Origin: DT-110 sp030148525
GTDB lineage: Bacteria > Bacteroidota > Bacteroidia > Chitinophagales > Saprospiraceae
DNA: 64,000 bases
Assembly (NCBI GenBank): GCA_965227445.1
Contig: OZ245751.1
Location: 4,340,001 to 4,404,000 of the forward strand
Reading direction: 5' to 3'
Shown piece by piece: positions 26,432 to 34,274 of the stretch. The first letter of the stretch is position 1. Each line of letters begins with the position of its first letter. The notes under the pieces are model-generated. The model did no database searches and had not been told where the DNA came from. It saw nothing but the letters and a program-made list of their open reading frames with translations. The translations under genes and the position numbers were made by a program.

Positions 26432-27678
26432 TGCTCCTCCAGCTGGAATCCCAGACTCGACAGGTCTTCCCAAAAAGCGGGATACGACTTGACGACCACA
26501 TTGGGTTCCTGGACGGTAACCGGTCCGTAGAGGGCCAGCGGTGCGAAGGCCATGGCCATGCGATGATCTTCGTAGGTCGCAAAGGATGGTGTATTATCCC
26601 TCAGGTTAGCTTTCCCGGTAACGGCAAACCATTCTTTATCGTCGAGGTCGTAGGACATGGCATCCATGTCGCAACCGACCTTGGTCAGCTCCCGCTGGAG
26701 AGCCGCAATGCGATCTGTCTCTTTAATACGGAGGGTTTCAAGGCCGGCGAACTCCCCGCGTACACCCAGTCCTGCACAAACAACAGCCAGGGTTTGGGCC
26801 AAATCGGGGCAACGCAGGAAATCGTAGCGGAAAGGGCGGGTAGCCGATGGTTTTATTCGGGTCAAATGAACACCTTTTTCGTGGTATTCGGTGTGAATAC
26901 CAAAGTGTTCCATCATTTCGGAAAGCACCGAATCGCCCTGGACACTATCGCGAAATAAGCCATGCAGGTGGATATCGGGTTCCTGAGTCAGGGCTGCCAT
27001 ACTATAATAGTAGGAAGCAGCACTCCAGTCGGCTTCCACGGTGAAGGCTCGCGGCATATACGATTGGTGGCTGATCCGTATGGTTTGGTCCTCCCAGGTG
27101 TGCTCCACGCCAAAGTAGGCCATCAGCTTCAAGGTCATTTCAATATAAGGCCGGGAAACGATGGTTCCTTCCAGGTGTAAGGTCAACCCCCCGGGTAAGG
27201 TGGGGGCTATCATCAACAGAGCCGAAATGTACTGAGAGCTGGTATTAGCGGCAATGGTCAGTTCGTTGGTTTTTCCCATTTGATCGGCGGGTCCTATTCG
27301 CAGGGGCGGATAGCCTTCTTCCTCCAGGTATTCAATGCGGGCGCCCAATTTTTTCAGGGCTTCGGCCAGTACGCCGATGGGACGTTGCTTCATGCGTTCA
27401 GTCCCGGTCAGGATTTGTGTACCGGATTGCAGGGACAGATAGGCGGTAAGAAAGCGGAATGTGGTTCCTGCGGCACCTGCATCGAGCACTTCTGCCGACG
27501 AGGTAAGCAGTGCATCGAGCAATTGGGTGTCTTTAGCATTTGCCAATCGCAATATGGGGAAGTCACGCCGACTCAGGGCTCGAATGAGCAGTGCGCGGTT
27601 AGCGATACTTTTGGATCCGGTCAGATCGATGGTACCGTGAATGGTCGGATCTGCTTTTCGCAGGGTGAGGGTTTGCAT
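26428..27678 (-). CDS. aroA: 3-phosphoshikimate 1-carboxyvinyltransferase (EPSP synthase)
   Basis: 416 residues from ATG 27678; the longer frame from 27720 adds 14 residues unlike the family. Motifs: LTGSKSIANRALLIRAL (phosphoenolpyruvate/shikimate site), DAGAAGTTFRFLTAYL, TSSQYISALLMIAP, and LRIKETDRIAALQRELTKVG. It condenses shikimate-3-phosphate and PEP in the chorismate pathway. It is convergent with pabB: the two TAA stops interleave at 26428-26431, so both transcripts must read into one another or share a signal. Confidence 0.94.
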   Translation of the reverse strand: MQTLTLRKADPTIHGTIDLTGSKSIANRALLIRALSRRDFPILRLANAKDTQLLDALLTSSAEVLDAGAAGTTFRFLTAYLSLQSGTQILTGTERMKQRPIGVLAEALKKLGARIEYLEEEGYPPLRIGPADQMGKTNELTIAANTSSQYISALLMIAPTLPGGLTLHLEGTIVSRPYIEMTLKLMAYFGVEHTWEDQTIRISHQSYMPRAFTVEADWSAASYYYSMAALTQEPDIHLHGLFRDSVQGDSVLSEMMEHFGIHTEYHEKGVHLTRIKPSATRPFRYDFLRCPDLAQTLAVVCAGLGVRGEFAGLETLRIKETDRIAALQRELTKVGCDMDAMSYDLDDKEWFAVTGKANLRDNTPSFATYEDHRMAMAFAPLALYGPVTVQEPNVVVKSYPAFWEDLSSLGFQLEEH

Positions 27679-27812
27679 GAATACGAAATAGTCAGCGTCA
27701 AAAAAGAGACCCAACCCCAACGCGAGTCTTCCTGAGGAGTAAGCGTGACGGGGTGGGTGAGTTGATGGCCCAAATTAGCAAAAACCCCCAGATCAGATAG
27801 GTTTAGCGCGGA

Positions 27813-28022
27813 TTAATCCACCAGATCCCGATACTGTTCTACGAAATCCCGGGCTGTTTTTTCGCGCTGCCCCGAGTTACCTGATTCTCCTTCAGTGGAG
27901 TCTCCGGAAACCTCGGATGAGGCAGCCCGGACTTGTTCGATAACCCCTAACTTACGGAGGCCATCCAGCACGCGCTGAAATGCTTCGGCTTTATCGTCCG
28001 CAACGTCAATGATATACTTCAT
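27813..28022 (-). CDS. Small protein of unknown function downstream of phoH
   Basis: 69 residues, start MKYIIDVADDKAEAFQRVL. The first ~33 residues form a strand and a helix resembling short Bacteroidota antitoxin-like proteins (MKYxIDIPDDK pattern). The middle is low-complexity S/E/G, and the end (TARDFVEQYRDLVD) is helical. It lies 24 bp after phoH and is probably cotranscribed. No toxin partner is seen. The call as a real gene rests on position and composition. Confidence 0.55.
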   Translation of the reverse strand: MKYIIDVADDKAEAFQRVLDGLRKLGVIEQVRAASSEVSGDSTEGESGNSGQREKTARDFVEQYRDLVD

Positions 28023-28046
28023 GCTTTGGTATTACTCAGTCGTAAA

Positions 28047-29069
28047 CTATTCTTCTTCCTGCGAACTGGGTTCGTTTTTCTTTTTCCCCTCTTCCCGCCG
28101 ATTGCGAAAACGGCGCTGATCTTCATCCGACTCTTCGTAAGCTTCGATGATGGCTTTCACCAACCGGTGGCGCACCACATCTTCCGACTTTAGGTTGACA
28201 ACACCAATCCCCTGCAATCCGCCCAGGATATCGATTGCCCGCCGCAGGCCCGATTTCTGATGAAAAGGCAAATCGACCTGCGAAAGGTCCCCGGTAATTA
28301 TGCACTTGGCCGAAGGACCAAGGCGAGTCAGGAACATTTTTAGTTGACTGGTGGAGCAGTTTTGTGCTTCGTCTAAGATAATAAAAGCATTATCAAGTGT
28401 TCGTCCGCGCATAAACGCCAGGGGGGCGATCTCGATGGTGCGGTTTTGCATAAAGACATCGAGCTTTTCGGCCGGGATCATATCATCCAGGGCATCGTAA
28501 AGCGGACGCAAGTAGGGGTCGACTTTTTCTTTCAGGTCGCCGGGCAAAAAACCGAGGCTTTCGCCGGCTTCGACGGCTGGTCGCGTAAGAATAATCTTTT
28601 TAACCAGTCGGTTTTTCAGGGCACGTACGGCCATGGCTACCGCGGTGTACGTTTTACCGGTACCGGCGGGGCCAACGGCAAATACAACATCGCTCTCTTC
28701 GGCAGCGTATACCAGTTTGCGCTGGTTAACAGTTTTTGCCTTAATGGGCTTACCATCGCGACCATGCAGAATTGTCTTATTCTGTTGACCGTTACTCAAC
28801 CGGTTTTCAAAGACATTATTCCCCTGCACGATTTCCTGAACCGTTTGGGTCGACAACTCATGGTGCTCTTTGAGTAAGCGCACCATAGTTTCAAACTTGT
28901 TTTTTGCTTTTTGCGTGAATTTTTTTTCGCCTGCTAGTTTAAGGCTATTTCCACGTGAGGTAATGGTTATTTCCGGAAAGGCATTCCTCAGAACATTCAG
29001 ATTGACATTGTTTTGTCCGTACAATTCCACGGGATCAACGCCCTCGACGGTCAAAATGATTTCGCTCAA
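28047..29069 (-). CDS. phoH: PhoH-family ATPase
   Basis: 340 residues if translation starts at the TTG at 29069, which is preceded by AAAGGAG five bases upstream. A GTG at 29099 in the same frame is the alternative (350 residues). An N-terminal KH-like region (1-95) precedes the ATPase: Walker A VGPAGTGKTYTAVA, ILTRPAVEAGESLGFLPGD, Walker B IILDEAQNCS, and TGDLSQVDLPFHQKSGLRRA. PhoH proteins act in RNA metabolism with YbeY/Era. The C-terminus is a charged tail (RRFRNRREEGKKKNEPSSQEEE). It is divergent from the gene at 29213. Confidence 0.93.
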   Translation of the reverse strand: MSEIILTVEGVDPVELYGQNNVNLNVLRNAFPEITITSRGNSLKLAGEKKFTQKAKNKFETMVRLLKEHHELSTQTVQEIVQGNNVFENRLSNGQQNKTILHGRDGKPIKAKTVNQRKLVYAAEESDVVFAVGPAGTGKTYTAVAMAVRALKNRLVKKIILTRPAVEAGESLGFLPGDLKEKVDPYLRPLYDALDDMIPAEKLDVFMQNRTIEIAPLAFMRGRTLDNAFIILDEAQNCSTSQLKMFLTRLGPSAKCIITGDLSQVDLPFHQKSGLRRAIDILGGLQGIGVVNLKSEDVVRHRLVKAIIEAYEESDEDQRRFRNRREEGKKKNEPSSQEEE

Positions 29070-29135
29070 TATAACTCCTTTGTTTTGGTGGTAACGCACC
29101 TAAATTGGTTTTGCTGTACTGAACCAACCCGGAAC

Positions 29136-29152
29136 GTTGTAAAATTTACAAC
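29136..29152. promoter_or_regulatory. Palindrome in a divergent intergenic region, possible operator
   Basis: GTTGTAAAATTTACAAC is a perfect 8+8 palindrome around a central A. It lies 67 bp upstream of the phoH start and 61 bp upstream of the gene at 29213, where a dimeric regulator could act on both promoters. No binding factor can be named. Confidence 0.4.
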
Positions 29153-29212
29153 AAAATTAAGATTTTAGCGACTACCAGAACAGGGGAGTTCTCCAAAAAA
29201 TCGAAATTATTT

Positions 29213-29980
29213 ATGGCGATTGTTACCCTTACTACTGATTTCGGCACTACGGATTACCATAGTGGTGCGTTGAAGGGGGCACTCCTGAGTGCTGAACCTA
29301 CCCTGACAATCGTTGATATCAGCCATAACGTAGCGCACCACAATATAGTTCAGGGTGCCTTCGTCTTTCGGAATGCCTGGCGCACATTTCCTAAGAAAAC
29401 AATCCATTGCCTGAGTATCAACGACTTGCCCGAGCACCCTTTGCCCTATATCGCACTGGAGCGAGCGGGGCAATTCTTTGTGGGGCCAGACAATGGTCTG
29501 TTTCATCTGATCTTTGGCGAACACCGTGGCCCGGTATACCGGCTACCACATCCCGAAGAGGGTATTTTTGTGGAACGGGCCATCTTCGCCAGGGCTTGTG
29601 CCCACCTTGCAGCCGGCAAATCCCTGGAAAGCATTGGGGAGCCTTCCCAGGGTTTGGTACAGAGGATCACCTTTCAGCCCGTCATTAGCAAGGACACCAT
29701 TCGGGGTAGTATTATTTTCGTGGACCATTACGGCAATGCGATCACCAATATATCCCGGTCACTCTTTGAACAAGTGGCTCAAGACCGGCCCTTTGCGCTC
29801 TACTTCCGGCGCCACGACCCCATCCGCCAATTGTCGGCCCATTATTCCGAAACTGCGGTTGGTGAGCCCCTGTGCCTCTTTAACACCATTGACCACCTCG
29901 AGCTGGCCATCAATATGGGTAATGCCAGCAGTCTGCTGGGGCTACACGTAGAAGATGCTGTACAAATTGATTTTCACTAG
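29213..29980 (+). CDS. SAM hydrolase/SAM-dependent halogenase family protein (DUF62, SAM hydroxide adenosyltransferase)
   Basis: 255 residues. MAIVTLTTDFGTTDYHSGALKG gives the family opening with the SAM-binding aspartate. TIVDISHNVAHHNIVQGAFV, the FVGPDNGLFHLI motif and IIFVDHYGNAITNI follow, matching duf62 enzymes that hydrolyse S-adenosylmethionine to adenosine and methionine. Chlorinase and fluorinase relatives need extra loops that I do not see. Probably cytoplasmic. First of a row with the ABM gene (29 bp later) and aroB (37 bp later). Confidence 0.9.
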   Translation: MAIVTLTTDFGTTDYHSGALKGALLSAEPTLTIVDISHNVAHHNIVQGAFVFRNAWRTFPKKTIHCLSINDLPEHPLPYIALERAGQFFVGPDNGLFHLIFGEHRGPVYRLPHPEEGIFVERAIFARACAHLAAGKSLESIGEPSQGLVQRITFQPVISKDTIRGSIIFVDHYGNAITNISRSLFEQVAQDRPFALYFRRHDPIRQLSAHYSETAVGEPLCLFNTIDHLELAINMGNASSLLGLHVEDAVQIDFH

Positions 29981-29986
29981 GTTTAC

Positions 29987-30001
29987 GCTTTCGCAAAAAG
30001 A
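29987..30001 (+). repeat. GCTTTCGCAAAAAG motif 23 bases before a start codon
   Basis: GCTTTCGCAAAAAGA begins 23 bases upstream of the ATG at 30010. It can form a small hairpin (GCTTT... AAAAAG). Confidence 0.7.
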
Positions 30002-30009
30002 CAATTGTA

Positions 30010-30318
30010 ATGATCCGACGCATTGTAAAAATGACCTTTCAACCCGACCAGTGTGAAGCTTTTGAAGCCATCTTTGAGGCCAGTAAAGACAAGATCCGGT
30101 CTTTTCCCGGCTGCGAACACCTCGAACTGTGGCGCAGCCGGTCTCCTGATACGGTGTATATGACCTATAGCCATTGGACGGGAGAAGAAGCACTGGACAA
30201 TTATCGGCACTCCGAGCTATTCCGGGTAACCTGGGCAAAAACCAAGCAGCTTTTTGCTGATCGTCCTGAGGCGTGGAGTCTCGATGTCACATCCATTCCC
30301 AACCAGCCCGCCAACTAA
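30010..30318 (+). CDS. Antibiotic biosynthesis monooxygenase (ABM) domain protein
   Basis: 102 residues, a dimeric ferredoxin-like fold by pattern: MIRRIVKMTFQPDQCEAFEAIF, FPGCEHLELWRSRSPDTVYMTYSHW, and ALDNYRHSELFRVTWAKTKQLF. This domain occurs in small monooxygenases, heme-degrading enzymes and unknown enzymes; no heme-binding motif can be assigned. It sits between the SAM hydrolase and aroB, probably in one operon, with no obvious metabolic link. Confidence 0.8.
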   Translation: MIRRIVKMTFQPDQCEAFEAIFEASKDKIRSFPGCEHLELWRSRSPDTVYMTYSHWTGEEALDNYRHSELFRVTWAKTKQLFADRPEAWSLDVTSIPNQPAN

Positions 30319-30355
30319 TCCGTTTACTTTTGCCGAAAGGCTAAATAAATAATCC

Positions 30356-31420
30356 ATGATCACTATAGCCTTGCACGATTATCCCATCTACGTCGGGTCC
30401 TGTCTTGACCGGATCCGGGAATGGGCGGCAGCGGATCGCTACTCACAGGTTTTTGTATTCGTCGACAGTAATACCCGCCAATACTGCCTGCCGGCATTGG
30501 AACCCTTCCTGGATGCAGGCAGGTACACCGTGGTGGAAATTGCCGCCGGAGAGGCACACAAAAACATCAACACCTGCCAACAAATCTGGAACACCCTGAT
30601 GTATTTTCAAATGGATCGGTCGGCGCTGGTCCTGAATCTGGGTGGCGGTGTCTTGGGTGATATGGGTGGCTTTTGTGCCTCGACCTTTAAACGAGGGGTC
30701 GATTTCATCCAGATACCTACTACCCTACTGGCCCAGGTGGATGCTTCCATTGGCGGAAAACTGGGTATTGATTACGGTCAGGTCAAAAACAGTATTGGCC
30801 TATTCCGCAATCCACGGGCGGTACTGGCCGATCCGGTATTTTTCCAAACCCTACCGCCACGAGAACTGCGCAGTGGCTTTGCCGAGGTCATCAAGCACAG
30901 CCTGATCGCCAGTCGCGAACAATGGGAACATATTGTTTCTATCACGGACCTGGCTACCGTTGATTGGCCTACATTGGTCGCCCCGTCCCTCGAAATTAAG
31001 CGTGATATAGTAGCCAAAGATCCCTTCGAAAAGGGCCTGCGCAAGGCCCTCAATTTTGGACATACCATCGGCCATGCCCTGGAAAGTCATGCCCTGGAAA
31101 CTGCCGATCCCCTGCTACACGGAGAAGCAATAGCCGCCGGCATGATCTGCGAGGCTTTTCTTTCCCACCAAAAACTTGGATTACCGGAGGCCGAACTAGA
31201 CCAGATCAGTCAGTTCCTCGTCCGAATGTACCAACCGGGAGTGGTGGCAGAGGAGCAATTCGACCACCTTATCGCGCTAATGCAAAACGACAAAAAGAAC
31301 CGGGGATCGGCTATCAATTTCAGCCTGCTTCCAACTATCGGATCCGTCGAGGTAGATCAGACGTGTACCCCGGAACAGATATTGGAAAGCCTGCGTTACC
31401 TCCATGCGTGTCGCAGCTGA
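30356..31420 (+). CDS. aroB: 3-dehydroquinate synthase
   Basis: 354 residues. NAD- and zinc-dependent enzyme: GEAHKNINTCQQIW, LNLGGGVLGDMGGFCASTFKRGV (NAD loop), PTTLLAQVDASIGGKLGID, KNSIGLF, RSGFAEVIKHSLI, and the zinc-binding LNFGHTIGHALE and LLHGEAIAAGM. It cyclises DAHP to 3-dehydroquinate, the second shikimate step, in the same window as aroA and pabB. A variant of the dispersed hairpin motif (TTTTGCCGAAAGGC) lies just upstream at 30328-30341. Confidence 0.95.
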   Translation: MITIALHDYPIYVGSCLDRIREWAAADRYSQVFVFVDSNTRQYCLPALEPFLDAGRYTVVEIAAGEAHKNINTCQQIWNTLMYFQMDRSALVLNLGGGVLGDMGGFCASTFKRGVDFIQIPTTLLAQVDASIGGKLGIDYGQVKNSIGLFRNPRAVLADPVFFQTLPPRELRSGFAEVIKHSLIASREQWEHIVSITDLATVDWPTLVAPSLEIKRDIVAKDPFEKGLRKALNFGHTIGHALESHALETADPLLHGEAIAAGMICEAFLSHQKLGLPEAELDQISQFLVRMYQPGVVAEEQFDHLIALMQNDKKNRGSAINFSLLPTIGSVEVDQTCTPEQILESLRYLHACRS

Positions 31421-31551
31421 ACGAGACAGGTAATCCCGGAGCCTTTTCCGCCGGATCGGCCTGCCCGGATCTATTCCTTTCGCATGCTGTATACTATAAG
31501 CGCCCCAGAATTCGTATTTTTACGTATTGATAGCAAATAACGGCATACCCT

Positions 31552-34170
31552 ATGCGCCAATTGATCGATCGTTTACTGAATGACAGCGACAATGCCGCCC
31601 ACCGACGGCTGGTCCGGGTGATGTGGATTGGCCTGCTTGGAGGACTGGGCGCGGTAGCGCTTCTGTTCATTGTTCTTTCCTTTTCCAACCTCCCCTCGGT
31701 TCGCCAACTGGAAAACCCCAGAACAGATCTGGCCACCCAGGTCTACGGAATTGACGGGGATGTATTTGGCCGCTACTATACCCAAAACCGGGTTCCCGTC
31801 AGTTACGAGGAGCTCGATCCGGACCTGATCAATGCGCTGATCGCTACCGAAGATGTTCGTTATTTCCAGCATACCGGCATTGATTTCCGGGGGTTGGCCA
31901 GGGTAGCAGTGAAAACCATTCTGTTGCGGCAGGAGAGTTCTGGTGGCGCCAGTACCATTACGCAACAGCTTGCCAAGCAATTGTTTACCGACCAGGTGGC
32001 CAGGAATAAACTGGTGCGGGCATTGCAGAAGTTCAAGGAATGGATCATTGCAGTACGCCTCGAGCGGAAATACACCAAAGAGGAAATCATCGCTCTCTAC
32101 CTGAATAAGGTCGACTTTCTGTACCAATCCTACGGGATCAAGGCCGCCGCTGAAAATTACTTCAGCAAACCTCAGGACTCCCTGGACATACACGAAGCAG
32201 CCATGATCGTGGGCATGTTAAAAAACCCCTCCCTCTACAACCCCAAGCGTCCCGTCACCAAGGATAACGCCATGAAGCGTCGCGAAGTCGTCCTTAGCCA
32301 AATGGTAAAAAACAACCTCCTGACCCGCGCAGAGTACGATTCTATTCGCCAGTTACCAATGGGGCTGAAATTTCAATCGAATAGCCACATCGACGGTATT
32401 GCCACTTATTTCCGAATGGAGTTGGCCAAGGATGTCAAGGAGATACTTTCGCAGGAGGAGTACCTGAAATCGGATGGTACAGCATATGATATTTACAAGG
32501 ACGGGCTGAAGATCTACACGACCATTGATCCGAAGATGCAGAAGCTGGCGGAAAAGACCATGATCGAACACATGTCCAAACAGCAACAGACCTTTGAACG
32601 GGAATGGCGAAACCGGGACCCCTGGACCTATGTGGCCGATCCGGAGGAAGACATACCGGTCAGCATCCGGCAGGACGGCCTGGAAAGGTTAATCCGCAAT
32701 ACCGGTCGCTACCAGGGCTTGCGGGAAAAGTTTCTGGGAAGCCTCATTCGCGAATTGGAGAAGCGTTTCCCCAAAGTACCTTTCAGCCGGGACGACCGGG
32801 AGATTGAGCGTATCGTTACGGAGTCCCGGGAACCGGGCACCATTGCCGGACTTGTCAATAGTGGCCTGATCAGTTCCGAACTGGCCAGTGGCTACCGGCG
32901 GGTTCTGAAAAGTAATCAGTTCCCGGCTCTCAGGACACAATGGGATCAATTGCAGGAAGCAGTGAAAGCAGAATTTGAACGTCCGATTCAAAACATGCGG
33001 GTCTTTACCTACGAAAACCCCGAATTTGAGAAAGACACGACTATGTCGCCCCTGGATTCCATCAAGTACCACCGGATGTTCCTGCAAACCGGAATTCTGG
33101 CCGTAGATCCACAGACGGGCTATACCAAGGTATGGATTGGTGGTATTAACCAAAAGTACTTCCAATATGACCACGTCCGGAATAACCGGCAGGTTGGTTC
33201 GACCTTTAAGCCATTTGTCTACGCGACGGCCATCGACCAACAGGGGATTTCACCTTGCTATCCCGTCTATGATCTGAAACAAGTTATCCGGCCAGGTGAC
33301 GGCAATTTTTACCTGCAGGAAGAATGGGCCCCACGAAATTTTGATGGCGAATATACCGGTGAACTACTCACGCTAAAAGAGGGTTTGCGCAAGTCCAAAA
33401 ATACCGTCAGTGTGTTTCTGATGAAACAACTGAAGAGCACCGATCCGGTGCGCTACGTCATCAGCAACATGGGAATCGACGTCGAGGCGCGCTACCCGAA
33501 CGGTCAGTTGCGGGTTCCCAACGCCCCGGCTATCGCACTTGGTGCTACGGATCTGAGTGTTATGGAAATGACCGGTGCGTACACTACCTTTGCGAATAAC
33601 GGACTTTATACCAAACCACGCTACATTCTTCGCATTGAAGATAAAAACGGAGTTGAAATCTTTACGAGTGTCCAACAGGATGGTCGGGCATTGCAACCGA
33701 ATGCTAATTACGCCATGGTCGACATGCTGCGTTATGCGGGACAACTCCACCAGTTGGAAAGCGATGCGGGGGGAAAGACCGGTACCACCAACGATTTCGT
33801 CGATGGTTGGTTTATGGGCATCACCCCGGAATTGGTCGTTGGCACCTGGGTTGGTGGCGAAGATCGCTGGATCCATTACCGGACGCCTTACAACGGGCAG
33901 GGTTTCCGTATGGCGCGACCTTTCTTCGTCAACTTTATGCAGGCGCTGGAAGCGCGCGACGATATCGACTATAATCCTTCAGCAACCTTCTACCGGCCGC
34001 CGGGCGATTTGGGTATTGAATTAGATTGCTCTCAATACGAAACCGAAGACCTGGAAGTCGACGAGTCTGAATTTGAGGAAAGTGCCTTCGGAGAGGGCAT
34101 GTTCGGTGATGATTTCGGTGCTTCAACTGATACCACCTCCATTCAGGATAATCCGGGTGGAGGCCGCTAA
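31552..34170 (+). CDS. Penicillin-binding protein 1A-type bifunctional transglycosylase/transpeptidase
   Basis: 872 residues. Short cytoplasmic N-terminus and one membrane helix (about 24-48). The GT51 glycosyltransferase has ATEDVRYFQHTGIDFRGLARV and GGASTITQQLAKQLF (about 100-150). The transpeptidase has SxxK in GSTFKPFVYATAI (about 547), SKN in GLRKSKNTVSVF, and KTG in GGKTGTTNDFVDGWFMG. An insert of about 100 residues (350-450) lies between the catalytic domains. The C-terminal tail is acidic. It polymerises and cross-links peptidoglycan. Often called mrcA/ponA. Confidence 0.95.
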   Translation: MRQLIDRLLNDSDNAAHRRLVRVMWIGLLGGLGAVALLFIVLSFSNLPSVRQLENPRTDLATQVYGIDGDVFGRYYTQNRVPVSYEELDPDLINALIATEDVRYFQHTGIDFRGLARVAVKTILLRQESSGGASTITQQLAKQLFTDQVARNKLVRALQKFKEWIIAVRLERKYTKEEIIALYLNKVDFLYQSYGIKAAAENYFSKPQDSLDIHEAAMIVGMLKNPSLYNPKRPVTKDNAMKRREVVLSQMVKNNLLTRAEYDSIRQLPMGLKFQSNSHIDGIATYFRMELAKDVKEILSQEEYLKSDGTAYDIYKDGLKIYTTIDPKMQKLAEKTMIEHMSKQQQTFEREWRNRDPWTYVADPEEDIPVSIRQDGLERLIRNTGRYQGLREKFLGSLIRELEKRFPKVPFSRDDREIERIVTESREPGTIAGLVNSGLISSELASGYRRVLKSNQFPALRTQWDQLQEAVKAEFERPIQNMRVFTYENPEFEKDTTMSPLDSIKYHRMFLQTGILAVDPQTGYTKVWIGGINQKYFQYDHVRNNRQVGSTFKPFVYATAIDQQGISPCYPVYDLKQVIRPGDGNFYLQEEWAPRNFDGEYTGELLTLKEGLRKSKNTVSVFLMKQLKSTDPVRYVISNMGIDVEARYPNGQLRVPNAPAIALGATDLSVMEMTGAYTTFANNGLYTKPRYILRIEDKNGVEIFTSVQQDGRALQPNANYAMVDMLRYAGQLHQLESDAGGKTGTTNDFVDGWFMGITPELVVGTWVGGEDRWIHYRTPYNGQGFRMARPFFVNFMQALEARDDIDYNPSATFYRPPGDLGIELDCSQYETEDLEVDESEFEESAFGEGMFGDDFGASTDTTSIQDNPGGGR

Positions 34171-34274
34171 CGATTTTCCCATGAACCCCGGGAAACTTCA
34201 TTTTGGCGGAAACGAATGGAGGTTTTACCTCGAATACCTCGTCTCCGCCGGTAATACGGAACAGGAAAACATCT

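Noticed and set aside
27813..28022. Toxin-antitoxin pair for the small gene after phoH
   Set aside because: Only the first residues resemble antitoxin-like proteins, and no toxin gene lies next to it.
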